Shown piece after piece: positions 17,075 to 31,790 of a stretch of DNA of 64,000 bases. The notes under the pieces were generated by a model that saw only the letters and a program-made list of their open reading frames with translations, was not told the origin of the DNA and ran no database searches. Position 1 is the first letter of the stretch, and every line of letters begins with the position of its first letter. The translations under genes and the position numbers were made by a program. Source of the stretch: Hymenobacter volaticus (GTDB taxonomy: Bacteria; Bacteroidota; Bacteroidia; Cytophagales; Hymenobacteraceae); contig NZ_CP095061.1 in NCBI RefSeq assembly GCF_022921055.1, forward strand, positions 2,147,501 through 2,211,500, in the 5' to 3' direction.

Positions 17075-18311
17075 CTACCTTAAAATCGCCTGGAAGGTCT
17101 TGCTGCGCCGCAAGTTCTTCACGTTTATCAGCCTGTTTGGCATCAGTTTCACGCTGATGGTGCTGCTCGTAGTGGTGGCCATGGTCGACCACTTCAAAGG
17201 GGCCCACGCGCCCGAGTCGCGGATTGAGCGCATCGCCTTTATTTCGTTTATGCGGCAGGACTTTAAGGATGGCGGGCAGATGAACACCCCAGCAAGCCCG
17301 TATTTCATCAATAAGTACGTGCGCGCTATGAAAACTCCGGAAAAAATAGCGCTGTTCTCGCAGTTCCATGGCACGCCTAGCTATGTTGGCAATACGAAAT
17401 TGGAGTTGGACCTGCGCTTCACGGACAACGTGTTTTGGGAGGTATTTAACTTCAACTTTCTGGAAGGCAAGCCCTATAATGCCAACGATGTGCGCGACGC
17501 AAACCGCGTGGTTGTCATCACCGAAACCACTGCCAAGCAATACTTTGGTACGGCCCGCGGCGTGGTAGGCCGCGAGATTGAAGTGGACCAGCGTAAGTTC
17601 CGGGTTATTGGCGTCGTGAGTGATGTAGGAATTATTCGCTTCAACTCTTATGCCGAGGTGTGGGCACCCGTGACGACAACGAAGGCCGATATCGGGAAAT
17701 CGGTACTAGAGGGCGAGTATTATGCTGCGCTACTCGCTCCGGAGAATACCGACATATCAACGCTTGATGATGAATACCAGCAGATACTGAAGCGCGTATC
17801 CATCCCGAATCCCGATATCACTAAAATTCACTCCCACGCTGACGGTCTGATGGCTACCGTCACGCGCCAGCTTGTCGGGCGGGGCAGCGACGAGTCCAAT
17901 CACCTTGACACTTTCTACTTTATTGCCTTTGGCTTGGCCCTGTTGTTTATGCTGCTGCCGGCTCTGAATTTGGTGAACATCAACCTGAGCCGCATCATGG
18001 AACGCAGTTCGGAAATAGGCGTGCGTAAGGCTTTTGGCGCCACAGATGGCACCCTGATTGGTCAATTTCTGATCGAGAATATTTTCCTCACGCTCATTGG
18101 TGGGCTGCTCGGCTTGGGGCTCGCCTTTGTAGCGCTACAGCTAATCAGCGACTCCAATTTCATTTCCTACGCTCAGTTCACGCTCAATCTGCGCGTGTTT
18201 GCTTGGGCCATGCTCGCAACCGTGTTTTTTGGCGTGCTATCGGGTGTCTATCCGGCCTTCAAAATGTCGAGGGTGCAGCCAGTACAAGCACTGAAGGGTG
18301 GTACCAATTAA
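17064..18311 (+). CDS. FtsX-like ABC permease, MacB type (first)
   Basis: 415 residues from ATG 17064 (MLLSYLKIAWKVLLRRKFF); the longer frame from 17016 would run far into the sigma gene. One membrane helix at about 20-42, a large periplasmic MacB core domain (about 45-290), then three C-terminal helices, with the FtsX signature MERSSEIGVRKAFGATDGTL before the third and YPAFKMSRVQPVQALKGG at the end. It pairs with the ATPase at 15661 and probably forms a heterodimer with the next gene. Such permeases drive mechanotransmission to an adaptor and TolC for export of peptides, antibiotics or lipids. Confidence 0.9.
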   Translation: MLLSYLKIAWKVLLRRKFFTFISLFGISFTLMVLLVVVAMVDHFKGAHAPESRIERIAFISFMRQDFKDGGQMNTPASPYFINKYVRAMKTPEKIALFSQFHGTPSYVGNTKLELDLRFTDNVFWEVFNFNFLEGKPYNANDVRDANRVVVITETTAKQYFGTARGVVGREIEVDQRKFRVIGVVSDVGIIRFNSYAEVWAPVTTTKADIGKSVLEGEYYAALLAPENTDISTLDDEYQQILKRVSIPNPDITKIHSHADGLMATVTRQLVGRGSDESNHLDTFYFIAFGLALLFMLLPALNLVNINLSRIMERSSEIGVRKAFGATDGTLIGQFLIENIFLTLIGGLLGLGLAFVALQLISDSNFISYAQFTLNLRVFAWAMLATVFFGVLSGVYPAFKMSRVQPVQALKGGTN

Positions 18312-18336
18312 TCTTCTACGTAGCCTTTCCTCTGCC

Positions 18337-19533
18337 ATGATACGTCACCTGTTTACTTTGATTTGGAACCGTAAGCGCTCCAACTTCTTGTTAGTCACAG
18401 AAATAGTGCTGTCTTTCTTCGTGCTCTTCGTGGTAAGCAGCATGCTCGTGTACAACTATTACAACTACCGCCAGCCGCTGGGTTACGACTACCAGAATGT
18501 GTGGGAGATTAACTTGAACCCCGGGGTCGATACGGTTGGCTACAAACAAAAGCTCATGTTGCTGGTGCAGCGCCTGAAAGCAAGCAAGGGCGTTATAAAG
18601 GTTGCCAAAACCAATTCCAATACGCCCTTCTCGTTTAACAACATGAACGGCCACCTCTACTACAAGCACAAGCAGAGCCCGATAACCGAAAACTACGATG
18701 TTGACGACGATTTCCGGGATGTGCTGAAGCTGAACGTAGTGGAAGGCCGCTGGTTTGATCGGCGTGATGCGGCTAGCACACGCAAGCCAGTCATCATCAA
18801 CTTAGCCCTGAAAAACGCTATGTTCCCCGGTGAAAAGGCGGTAGGCAAGATATTTACCGACGAGAAGGGCACCACCGAATGGCAGGTAGTGGGGGTGGTA
18901 AATAAATACCGAGCGGGCAGTGACTTTGCCGAAGATGCTCCTGCTAGTTTTCGGCGGCGCCCTTTAGAAGATGAGGTTACTGCCAAGTCGGCTTCGTACG
19001 AAATACCCGTCCTGTTGGTGCGCGTACAGCCCGGCAGCGGGGCTGTACTGGAACAGCAACTGATCAAGGAAATTACGGACGTGACTAAGAGTTGGTCGGT
19101 GACGGTAACTTCCCTCGAGCAGAACCGGGTTTCGAAGTTAAAAGTGGTGGTCACGCCCTTCATTGCATTAGGCTTGGTGTGCGGGTTTCTGATTTTGAAT
19201 GTGACGCTGGGGTTGTTTGGCGTACTGTGGTACAATATCAACCAGCGCAGAGCCGAGATAGGAATTCGTCGGGCACTAGGTGCGACTGGCAACGCTATCG
19301 GCAGTCAGTTTCTAGGTGAAATGTTGGTGGTTACCACCCTGGGCGTGGTAGTGGGGCTGGTGCTAGCCATGCAGTTTCCTTTGCTCGGCGTGTTTAGTGT
19401 TGCCTCTACTGTTTATTTTCAAGCCATGATTCTGGCCACGCTGCTGATCTTTTCACTCACGGCTATTTGCGCCTGGCAGCCAAGCCGTATTGCGGCGTCC
19501 GTTCAGCCAGCTGTATCGTTGCGGGAAGAGTAA
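18337..19533 (+). CDS. FtsX-like ABC permease, MacB type (second)
   Basis: 398 residues from ATG 18337 (MIRHLFTLIWNRKRSNFLL), 25 nt after the first permease; the in-frame start at 18298 overlaps that gene and is not preferred. Same architecture: helix about 20-42, periplasmic core, three C-terminal helices, with the FtsX signature NQRRAEIGIRRALGATGNAI. The two permeases differ clearly in their periplasmic part, suggesting a heterodimeric transporter rather than a recent duplication. It ends WQPSRIAASVQPAVSLREE, the usual MacB-type tail. Confidence 0.9.
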   Translation: MIRHLFTLIWNRKRSNFLLVTEIVLSFFVLFVVSSMLVYNYYNYRQPLGYDYQNVWEINLNPGVDTVGYKQKLMLLVQRLKASKGVIKVAKTNSNTPFSFNNMNGHLYYKHKQSPITENYDVDDDFRDVLKLNVVEGRWFDRRDAASTRKPVIINLALKNAMFPGEKAVGKIFTDEKGTTEWQVVGVVNKYRAGSDFAEDAPASFRRRPLEDEVTAKSASYEIPVLLVRVQPGSGAVLEQQLIKEITDVTKSWSVTVTSLEQNRVSKLKVVVTPFIALGLVCGFLILNVTLGLFGVLWYNINQRRAEIGIRRALGATGNAIGSQFLGEMLVVTTLGVVVGLVLAMQFPLLGVFSVASTVYFQAMILATLLIFSLTAICAWQPSRIAASVQPAVSLREE

Positions 19534-19637
19534 GTAGTTGCTACCTGCGAGCGTCGGCAACGAGCTACGCATAGCAGTGGTGCCACTTTATCTACCCTTA
19601 TATATCCGCTCGAATCGCGTTCTTCGCCCCTTGAACT

Positions 19638-21020
19638 ATGATACTGATTGTTGACGACGATGTGGCCGTGCGTACCTCGCTGGGGCTCCTGCTGAAGCAA
19701 GCAGGGTACCCGGCGAAAAGCGTGGCCACGCCCGAGGAGGCCTTACGTGTCGTGCAGGAAACGCCGCTCCGCTTGGTACTCATGGACATGAACTTCTCGC
19801 TTGATACCAGCGGCCAAGACGGCTTGCAACTGCTAACGCAGGTGAAGCAAGTAGCCCCGCAACTCCCCGTAATTCTGATTACGGGGTGGGGGTCCATCAC
19901 GCTGGCCGTAGAAGGAATGAAAGCCGGCGCCGCCGAATTTGTGACCAAGCCCTGGCACAACGACTCTCTGCTCCAAACCATCCGCACCATTCTGAGCTTG
20001 CACGAAGTTGAGGCGGAAACGGACCCCGCCGCCCTCAGCCGCCGCCAGCTCGACAAGCAGTACAACTTCAAAAATATAGTAGGGCAGGATGCGCGCTTGT
20101 TGCAGGTGCTGCGCAACATAGGGCAGGTAGCTACCACCGATGCTTCGGTGCTCATAGAAGGTGAAAGCGGCACAGGCAAAGAGCTAATTGCTGAGGCAGT
20201 ACATCAGAATAGCCACCGCCGTCGCCAGCCCTTCGTAAAAGTGAACCTCGGCGGTATATCCGCTTCATTGTTTGAGAGCGAGATGTTCGGGCACCGCCGC
20301 GGCGCCTTCACCGATGCCAAAACCGACCGGGTTGGCCGCTTCGAGCTAGCCAACGGCGGCACTATTTTTCTAGACGAAATTGGTGAACTAGACCTCAGTA
20401 GCCAAGTGAAGCTACTGCGCGTGTTGCAAGACCGCACCTACGAAGTGCTCGGCGACAGTAAGCCCCGCCGCCTCGATATCCGGGTTATCTGCGCCACCAA
20501 CCGCAACCTTGCCGAAATGGTGCAGCAAGGCCGGTTCCGCGAAGATTTGTTTTACCGCATCAACCTCATTACGGTGCGCCTGCCCGCTTTGCGCGAGCGG
20601 CCGCAGGATATTCCGCTGCTGGTGCAGCACTTTGTGGACGGTTTACGCGCTACCTACAACCGGCCGGCCTTGAAAATAGGGGCGCGGGCGCAGCATTGGT
20701 TGCAAGAGCAGCCGCTGCCGGGCAATATCCGCGAGTTAAAAAACCTCGTGGAGCGCGCCGTATTGGTTAGCGGCAAAGACGAGCTGGGCCCCGAAGATTT
20801 CCAGGCGCAGTTTCAGCGTGCGCCTGTCCGCACCGCTGAGCCTGGCGAGCTGCCCGAGCCAGGCACCATGACGCTCGACGAACTGGAAGCCCAGATGATA
20901 CGCCGCACGCTCGAACACTACAGCGGCAACATTAGCCGGGTAGCCAAAGCCTTGGGGCTGAGCCGTGGTGCCCTGTATCGGCGCTTAGAGAAATATGCCA
21001 TTCCGTTTGATGCGGAATAG
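19638..21020 (+). CDS. NtrC-family sigma-54-dependent response regulator
   Basis: 460 residues. Receiver domain 1-118 with acidic pocket DDD and phospho-acceptor Asp50 (LVLMDMNFS). AAA+ domain about 140-375: Walker A GESGTGKE, the sigma-54-contacting loop as RRGAFTDAKT, Walker B TIFLDEIGEL, and an R-finger segment. C-terminal Fis-type helix-turn-helix NISRVAKALGLSRGALYRRL. It activates sigma-54 polymerase by ATP hydrolysis after phosphorylation. The histidine kinase follows 47 nt later and is its likely partner. The palindromes at 12359 and 15483 are the obvious candidate binding sites. Confidence 0.95.
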   Translation: MILIVDDDVAVRTSLGLLLKQAGYPAKSVATPEEALRVVQETPLRLVLMDMNFSLDTSGQDGLQLLTQVKQVAPQLPVILITGWGSITLAVEGMKAGAAEFVTKPWHNDSLLQTIRTILSLHEVEAETDPAALSRRQLDKQYNFKNIVGQDARLLQVLRNIGQVATTDASVLIEGESGTGKELIAEAVHQNSHRRRQPFVKVNLGGISASLFESEMFGHRRGAFTDAKTDRVGRFELANGGTIFLDEIGELDLSSQVKLLRVLQDRTYEVLGDSKPRRLDIRVICATNRNLAEMVQQGRFREDLFYRINLITVRLPALRERPQDIPLLVQHFVDGLRATYNRPALKIGARAQHWLQEQPLPGNIRELKNLVERAVLVSGKDELGPEDFQAQFQRAPVRTAEPGELPEPGTMTLDELEAQMIRRTLEHYSGNISRVAKALGLSRGALYRRLEKYAIPFDAE

Positions 21021-21067
21021 GAGGGGAGCTAGTTTCGTAGCCTTCCAGTTCCAACAAGTACCCTTCT

Positions 21068-22366
21068 ATGTCGTTGCGCGTCAAGTTTATCCTGTTCGTC
21101 ACCATCATTCACGCCGTATTGATTGTGTTGGCCGGACAGGTGATGCGTACCAATGCACCGCTATTTGTAGGTCTAGAGGTGTTGCTGCTCATTAGTATTA
21201 TTTTCACGGTGCAGCTCTACAAGAACTTTGTGCGACCGTTTCAGCTGATAGCCGCCGGTACCGAAGCCATTCGCGCCAAGGATTTCTCGATGAAATTTGT
21301 GCCCGTAGGGCAGCGGGAAATGGACCAGCTCATTGACGTGTACAACCACATGATCGACGAGCTGCGCAAGGAGCGCATTACGCAGCACGAGAAAAGCTTC
21401 TTGCTGGAAAGCCTGATTCAGGCGTCGCCGGCCGGCGTGCTGCTTCTCACTTTCGATGGCACTATTGAAGGGGTGAACCCTGCGGCAGAGCGTATACTTG
21501 GGCTGCCCATAGGCAGCTTGCTAGGCCAAAAACCCGCCCACTTGCCCGGTGATTGGGGAGCTGCGTTAAGCCACATTGCCGAGCACGAACCCCAAGTAGT
21601 ACGTCTGTCGGGTATTCAGACCTACCGGGCCAGTTGCTCGCATTTTGTGGATCGGGGGTTTACGCGCCACTTTATTGTGCTGGAAGAGCTAACGCAAGAC
21701 CTCATCCGGCAGGAAAAGCAGGCGTACTCCACGCTGATCCGGATGATGTCGCACGAAATCAACAACTCTATCGGCGCCATCAACTCCATTCTGCAAAGCT
21801 TCCACCATTACGCCCCGCAACTCAGCCCCGCCGACCAGCCCGATTTCACGGAAGCGTTGGACGTGTCCATTGCCCGTAATACGCACCTCGCCAATTTCGT
21901 GGCCAACTTCGCCAACCTTGTGCGCTTGCCGCTCCCTACGTGTCAGCCAACGGACGTGCACGAGCTACTGCGCCATACCGAGCGGCTACTGCACGTGCAA
22001 GCCGAACGCCGCCGGATCTGCTGGCACCAAGACCTTGCGCCGGGTTCGTTAGTGGTCGATTTGGACGGTCAGCAGCTAGAACAAGCGTTGCTCAACATCT
22101 GCAAAAACGCGCTTGAAGCTATTGGTGAAGGCGGCAACCTGTGGGTTTGTACCAAACTGCACCCGCCGCAACTGGTCATCGAAAATGACGGCCCCAGCAT
22201 TCCGCCCGACGTGCAGCGTCGCTTGTTCACGCCCTTCTTCAGTACCAAGCGCGACGGGCAAGGTATTGGCCTCACCCTCATCCGCGATATTCTTCTACAG
22301 CACAACTTCACCTTTAGTCTGAAAACGCAAGAAAACGGCCGCACCGCGTTTACAATTCAGTTCTAA
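21068..22366 (+). CDS. Membrane sensor histidine kinase
   Basis: 432 residues. Two adjoining membrane helices (about 6-26 and 30-50) with almost no periplasmic loop suggest sensing inside the membrane or a partner-supplied signal. Then HAMP (about 50-105), PAS (about 112-205), a HisKA-like helix with His229 (MMSHEINNSIGAINS) and an HATPase domain with N box (NICKNALEAIGEGG), G1 (VIENDGPSIPP) and G2 (STKRDGQGIGLTL). Its position after the NtrC-type regulator and the ABC exporter suggests it controls the exporter. The C-terminus ends in the kinase domain. Confidence 0.93.
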   Translation: MSLRVKFILFVTIIHAVLIVLAGQVMRTNAPLFVGLEVLLLISIIFTVQLYKNFVRPFQLIAAGTEAIRAKDFSMKFVPVGQREMDQLIDVYNHMIDELRKERITQHEKSFLLESLIQASPAGVLLLTFDGTIEGVNPAAERILGLPIGSLLGQKPAHLPGDWGAALSHIAEHEPQVVRLSGIQTYRASCSHFVDRGFTRHFIVLEELTQDLIRQEKQAYSTLIRMMSHEINNSIGAINSILQSFHHYAPQLSPADQPDFTEALDVSIARNTHLANFVANFANLVRLPLPTCQPTDVHELLRHTERLLHVQAERRRICWHQDLAPGSLVVDLDGQQLEQALLNICKNALEAIGEGGNLWVCTKLHPPQLVIENDGPSIPPDVQRRLFTPFFSTKRDGQGIGLTLIRDILLQHNFTFSLKTQENGRTAFTIQF

Positions 22367-22418
22367 AGGAAGTAGATGAGAAGATGTCGAAGGACAAGCA
22401 TATAGGCTAAGAAGTGGT

Positions 22419-22471
22419 AAGGGCTAACAAGCTAGTTTCCCTCAGATGAGGGAGCTAGCTTGTTAGCCCTT
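22419..22471. terminator. Bidirectional terminator, 17-bp perfect stem
   Basis: AAGGGCTAACAAGCTAG (22419-22435) pairs perfectly with CTAGCTTGTTAGCCCTT (22455-22471). The loop contains CCCTC/GAGGG. It lies between the convergent kinase and YwqK-repeat genes. Confidence 0.85.
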
Positions 22472-22491
22472 ATTAATTGTTGCACTGCCTT

Positions 22492-23939
22492 TTACCGCTT
22501 AACAGGAGGCTTGCGGGCCGGGGCTGTTCTGCCTGCTGGAGCCGGAGCGCCTTCTGCTATTTGCTGACCGTTGCGGAAGTTCTTTTTCTCCTGCACCGTT
22601 TTACCATCCGGGCCGAAGTATGTCCAGGCGCCAGATTCTTTCCCGTTGCGGTAAAAACCAGTTACTTCGGGGTGCCATCTTCTCGCAACTGGCGGTAGTT
22701 GCCCGTCTTCAAGCCCTTCACATAAGTGGTTTCAGCTTTTAACTTGCCCGAGGCGAAGAACTCCTGGCCTAAGCCAGTGGGTTTGCCGTTTTCGTAGAGT
22801 ACTTTGCTTTGGACAGTGCCGGTAGGGTAGTAAGCCAACTTTTCGCCCGCTAGGCGTCCATTGACATAGCTTTCTTGGCTTGCCACTTGCTTGCCACCGG
22901 GGTGAAAGGTGCGCCACTGCCCGACGGGTACCCCGTTTTTGTACTGCTGCTCGGCTTTGGGGAAGCCGTCTTCGAAGTACATCGTGATTTTGCGGTCCTT
23001 GCCTTGATTGGCGTAGTCGATTTTCTGCTCCGGTTTGCCCGACTCGTAGAAATCTTGTTGCGTACCAACCAGCACACCCTGGCGATACGTCTGCTGGCTC
23101 TTGAGGGCGCCACTTTCATAATACGATTTGGCCGGTCCGTCGAGGACTGAGGAGCCGCCGGTTAGGTTACGAGCCTGCTTGGTGAGGTCGTCGCCGAGCG
23201 GGTTCTTCACGGCGCGGCCCGCAAAATTGCCGGCCATCGAGGTGCCTTCGGTGCGCAGCTTGCCCGAGCGGTAGTAGCTGCGGTAGCTGCCCTTGCCCGA
23301 TTTGTCGGCTAATACTTCCGTTTCCTTCTGGCCATTGTCGTAATACGTGGTATAGGGACCGGCCAATAAGCCTTTCGCAAAAGTGGCTTCACTTTGCAAC
23401 TGGCCATTTTCGTAATAGGTTTTCACGGGGCCGTTGGCTTGCCCATTTTGGTAGGTGATTTCCACCTTAGGCTTGCCCGATGGGTATAGTTCTCGTACGG
23501 CGCCAGCGGGCTGGCCATTGGTAAGCGTGGTTTCCAGCTTTACGCGACCATCAGGGTACAAATAGCGCAGTAAGCCCGTTGGCTGGTCGTTTTCGTAGGT
23601 GCCCTCTTGGGCCAGTTTGCCGGTATCGTAATAGGTTTTGAACGGGCCTTGGCGTACTCCATCGGCATACGTGACTTCCAGCCGCCGTCCGCCATTAGGG
23701 TGAAACTCGACGTAGGCAGAGTCGCGCTTGCCACCGGCGTAGCGGGTTTGCGCCTCTAGTTTGCCTGAGTAGTAAAAACGCTTGTATGGGCCTTCCATTA
23801 GCGTGTCGCCGGCCACTACCGCCGAGTAGATTTCACGCTTATGAGTGTTGGTAGAGTCGAAATAAGTGGTGAAGCGCCGCAACGTTTGCGCATGAGCAGC
23901 GGTAGAAAACAGAAGCAGAAGAAGCGTAATTCGTTTCAT
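22492..23939 (-). pseudogene. Exported MORN/YwqK-repeat protein, frameshifted near C-terminus
   Basis: The protein starts at ATG 23939 with signal peptide MKRITLLLLLFSTAAHAQ; the frame open to 24044 lacks a signal peptide at its front. About 14 repeats of a 20-24 residue MORN_2/YwqK unit follow, such as YYENGQLQSEATFAKGLLAG, a beta-hairpin fold often annotated as 'YwqK family antitoxin' but usually of unknown role. The visible frame stops at 22662, yet the repeats continue in another frame (EVTGFYRNGKESGAWTYFGP, then a Pro/Ala/Lys tail) to a stop at 22492. Adding one G to the run at 22669-22672 joins them into about 482 residues. The break is probably a sequencing artefact. Confidence 0.75.
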
Positions 23940-24074
23940 AATGACAAGAACGCACGAAAACTCGGCAAAGTGCGGAGCGCATCCCTCTAGCTGATTTCGT
24001 GCCACAGGTAATAGAGATGCTCCCCTCGTATAGTACTGAAGCAATAGGTGTAGTGTAAGGCGTCGAGTAAAACC

Positions 24075-24137
24075 GTAGCGCGGCCAGAAGTTGGACAGCG
24101 GACTTACACCGTACTATCCAACCTCTGACCGCGCTGC
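24075..24137 (-). terminator. Terminator-like hairpin after gltD
   Basis: A 21-nt arm (24075-24095) pairs with 24117-24137 with a few G-T pairs. The minus strand then reads a short T-run (GGTTTTA). It lies about 100 nt past the gltD stop. Confidence 0.6.
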
Positions 24138-24237
24138 AATTTGTTTGATGCCCTGCTTCTGATACCGAAGCATCCCTTGCCTTATAGCCCTACTTTGCTC
24201 AACTAAAGGTCAACAGAACCTGACTTGGAATAGAAGG

Positions 24238-25707
24238 TTACGCGAACATCGGCTCGGCATCCTTGGTCGGCAACACCGTTTTGCCCATCAAGAACTTATC
24301 TACTTGCCGGGCGGCTTCCCGGCCTTCCGAAATAGCCCACACGACCAACGACTGGCCCCGGCGCATGTCGCCGGCGGCGAATACACGGGCTACGCTCGTT
24401 TGATACGCTTTTTCGGTGGCCTGTACGTTGCCGCGGCCGTCTAGCGCCACGCCAAACTGCTGAAGCATGCCATTGGCTTGTGGATGGAGGAAACCCATAG
24501 CCAGGAAAATGCGCTGGCAAGGCACTTCTCGCTCCGAACCTTCTATTTCCTGAAATTTGATTGGGCGACCCATCACGTCGGTTTCCCAAGTCACGTCGGT
24601 GATGCGCAGGGCGCGCAGATTGCCGTTTTCGTCGCCCAAAAACTCTTTGGTATTGATGCCCCAGTAGCGCTGGCAGCCTTCCTCGTGCGAGGAAGTGGTT
24701 TTGAGCACCATCGGGTAGTTGGGCCACGGCATGTGCGCCGTACGCTCCTTGGGTGGTTGTGCCAGCAACTCAAATTGCGTAACGGAAGTCGCACCTTGCC
24801 GGTTGGAAGTCCCAACGCAGTCAGAACCCGTGTCGCCGCCACCGATAACTACCACGTCCTGCCCGGTCACTACAATCGGCTCTTGCTCGACCGCCCGTGC
24901 GCTTACGCGCTTGTTTTGCTGCTTTAAGAAGTCCATGGCAAAGTGAATGCCTGGTAGTTCGCGGCCCGGCAGCGGTAAGTCGCGCGGGATGGTGGAGCCA
25001 CCGGTCAGCACTACGGCGTCGAACTCGTTTAGCAGCGCATTGGCCGGTACGTCCTTGCCGATTTCGGTGTTGCAGCGGAAGATTACGCCTTCCTCTTCCA
25101 TCAAGCTAATGCGGCGTTCTACCACCCACTTTTCCAGCTTGAAATCAGGAATACCGTAGCGCAGCAACCCGCCCGGCATATCGTCACGCTCGAACACCGT
25201 GACAGTGTGGCCCGCTTTGTTGAGCTGCGCCGCAGCCGCCAAGCCCGCCGGCCCGGAGCCAACCACCGCCACCGTTTTGCCCGACTTCAGCAGCGGGGCC
25301 GAAGGTCGAACCAAGCCCTTCTGGAACGCTGTTTCGATGATGTGCTTCTCGATTTCCTCGATGGCCACGGGCGGCCGGTTGATGCCGAGCACGCAAGCCG
25401 ATTCGCAAGGAGCCGGGCAGATTCGGCCCGTGAATTCGGGGAAGTTATTGGTGGAAATCAGTACGCGGTAGGCTTCTTCCCAATCCTGCCGATACACCGC
25501 ATCGTTGAACTCGGGAATGATATTGCCTAGAGGGCAGCCCGAGTGGCAAAACGGCACGCCGCAGTCCATACATCGCGCCGCCTGGTGGTTGAGCTGCTCA
25601 GGTGAATACAGCCCTACAAACTCATTATAGTTAGTAATACGCTCGGTTGGGGCCACCTTGGCCGGCAGCTCCCGGTCGAATTGTTTGAATCCGGTGACGT
25701 GTCCCAT
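24238..25707 (-). CDS. gltD: Glutamate synthase (NADPH) small subunit
   Basis: 489 residues from ATG 25707 ([12 protein letters not shown]). It carries electrons from NADPH through FAD and iron-sulphur centres to GltB. The N-terminal cysteine cluster [20 protein letters not shown] binds 4Fe-4S centres. An FAD-binding GxGxxG follows ([12 protein letters not shown]), then an NADPH-binding one ([15 protein letters not shown]), and the late [17 protein letters not shown] motif. It lies 102 nt downstream of gltB on the same strand, the usual ammonium-assimilation pair. Confidence 0.95.
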   Translation of the reverse strand: MGHVTGFKQFDRELPAKVAPTERITNYNEFVGLYSPEQLNHQAARCMDCGVPFCHSGCPLGNIIPEFNDAVYRQDWEEAYRVLISTNNFPEFTGRICPAPCESACVLGINRPPVAIEEIEKHIIETAFQKGLVRPSAPLLKSGKTVAVVGSGPAGLAAAAQLNKAGHTVTVFERDDMPGGLLRYGIPDFKLEKWVVERRISLMEEEGVIFRCNTEIGKDVPANALLNEFDAVVLTGGSTIPRDLPLPGRELPGIHFAMDFLKQQNKRVSARAVEQEPIVVTGQDVVVIGGGDTGSDCVGTSNRQGATSVTQFELLAQPPKERTAHMPWPNYPMVLKTTSSHEEGCQRYWGINTKEFLGDENGNLRALRITDVTWETDVMGRPIKFQEIEGSEREVPCQRIFLAMGFLHPQANGMLQQFGVALDGRGNVQATEKAYQTSVARVFAAGDMRRGQSLVVWAISEGREAARQVDKFLMGKTVLPTKDAEPMFA

Positions 25708-25809
25708 GACGTGTAGTGTTGAGAGGTAAAGACGCAACGCAGGACTTAGTTAGCCTTCCATTCGCGTCATCTCGTTGCTGATTTGTTGTGGTTACTTAAT
25801 TGGCGGAAA

Positions 25810-30334
<4,525 letters not shown>

Positions 30335-30463
30335 AACGGTGTAGAGGATGTGAAGCAGCGGGAACTATGGCTGGCAGAAGGTCGATGAACTAAAGATCAT
30401 CGAACTCAATCTGCAGAACTCATGGCGCACACTGCCCTGACTGAATCTACAATAACAACAAGA

Positions 30464-30493
30464 AAGCTCCGACCCAAAAAAAGGCCGGAGCTT
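30464..30493 (-). terminator. Terminator hairpin after thiolase gene (distal)
   Basis: AAGCTCCG (30464-30471) pairs with CGGAGCTT (30486-30493). The minus-strand loop contains a T-run and the 3' side reads TTCTTGTTGTT. It separates the thiolase gene from gltB. Confidence 0.6.
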
Positions 30494-30534
30494 CTGATGT
30501 TATTTCTAAAACTGTTATTGACGCTCCAAAAACG

Positions 30535-30565
30535 CAGAAAATGCGACGTATCAATGCATTTTCTG
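30535..30565 (-). terminator. Terminator hairpin after thiolase gene (proximal)
   Basis: CAGAAAATGC (30535-30544) pairs perfectly with GCATTTTCTG (30556-30565). It lies about 40 nt past the thiolase stop. A near-repeat TTATTTCTAAAA flanks it on both sides (about 30500 and 30590). Confidence 0.55.
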
Positions 30566-30605
30566 TAATCCGGCGGCCTCTATGATATTATTTCTAAAAT
30601 CTATC

Positions 30606-31790
30606 CTAGAGCTTTTCTACTACGATACTGCTTGCGCCACCGCCGCCATTGCATATTCCAGCAACGCCAATCTTGCCACCTTCATTGTGCAGTACGTTCA
30701 CTAATGTGGTTATGATGCGGGCCCCAGAAGCTCCCAGCGGGTGCCCCAGCGAAACGGCGCCGCCATACACGTTCACTTTGGTGCCTTCCAAGCTCAACAA
30801 CTTATTGTTGGCTAACGATACCACCGAAAATGCCTCATTGATTTCATAGAAATCAACGTCTTTGGCTTCAAGACCCGCGTGTTTCAGCGCTTTCGGAATA
30901 GCCAGGGCAGGCGAAGTCGTAAACCATTCAGGAGCCTGTTCGGCATCGGCGAAGCCTCTGATGCGGGCTAGCGGCGTGACGCCTAATTCCTCGGCTTTCT
31001 CCCGACTCATGAGCAGTACGGCGGCGGCGCCATCGTTGAGGGTAGAAGCGTTGGCGGCTGTCACGGTGCCACCTTCTTTTAGAAAGGCGGGTTTCAAACC
31101 GGGAACTTTAGCGAAGTCCACTTTCAGATACTCCTCGTCGTCTTCAATAACCGTGATTTTGCCACGGCTCTCGACGCTTACCGGTACTATCTCATTTTTC
31201 TTCTTGCCGTCTTTGGCCGCCTTCGCGCTGCGGGTATAGGATTCGATGGCGAATTCATCTTGCTGCTCACGCGTGAACCCCATCTCTTTGGCGGTGTTTT
31301 CGGCCGCGTTGCCCATGGCATAGTTGTGGTAGGGGTCCCACAGACCGTCGCGCACAAGGCCATCAATCATCTGGCCGTGGCCGTATTTTGCCCCGAAACG
31401 AGCTTTATCGAGGTAATAGGGCACGTTGCTCATGCTTTCCATGCCGCCCGCCAGCACCACTTCCGACTGGCCTAGCATGATGGCTTGCGCCCCGAACATA
31501 ATGGCCTTCGTGCCCGAAGCACACACTTTATTTACGGTAGTACACTCCACAGTGTCGGGCAAACCAGCCTTGCGGGCAGCCTGCCGGGCTGGCGCCTGGC
31601 CCAGGTTGGCGGAAATAACGTTGCCCATAATCACCTGGTCTACCTCGCTCGGGTCGACGCCCGCTTTTTCCAGCGCGCCTTTCAAGGCAATTGCGCCAAG
31701 TTCAGTCGCCGACAATGAGGCAAGGCTGCCACCAAACGAGCCAATCGGCGTACGAACCGCGGCTACTATGACTACTTCTTTGATTTGCAT
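30606..31790 (-). CDS. Acetyl-CoA C-acetyltransferase (thiolase)
   Basis: 394 residues from ATG 31790 (MQIKEVVIVAAVRTPIGSF), the usual thiolase II start; the frame open to 31898 is rejected. Catalyses reversible condensation of two acetyl-CoA to acetoacetyl-CoA. Nucleophile Cys90 is in VNKVCASGTKAI, the active-site His in SLGHPLGASGAR, and the proton-relay Cys in GICNGGGGAS. The size and motifs fit a biosynthetic or degradative thiolase; the sequence alone does not decide which. No other fatty-acid gene is adjacent. Confidence 0.93.
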   Translation of the reverse strand: MQIKEVVIVAAVRTPIGSFGGSLASLSATELGAIALKGALEKAGVDPSEVDQVIMGNVISANLGQAPARQAARKAGLPDTVECTTVNKVCASGTKAIMFGAQAIMLGQSEVVLAGGMESMSNVPYYLDKARFGAKYGHGQMIDGLVRDGLWDPYHNYAMGNAAENTAKEMGFTREQQDEFAIESYTRSAKAAKDGKKKNEIVPVSVESRGKITVIEDDEEYLKVDFAKVPGLKPAFLKEGGTVTAANASTLNDGAAAVLLMSREKAEELGVTPLARIRGFADAEQAPEWFTTSPALAIPKALKHAGLEAKDVDFYEINEAFSVVSLANNKLLSLEGTKVNVYGGAVSLGHPLGASGARIITTLVNVLHNEGGKIGVAGICNGGGGASSIVVEKL

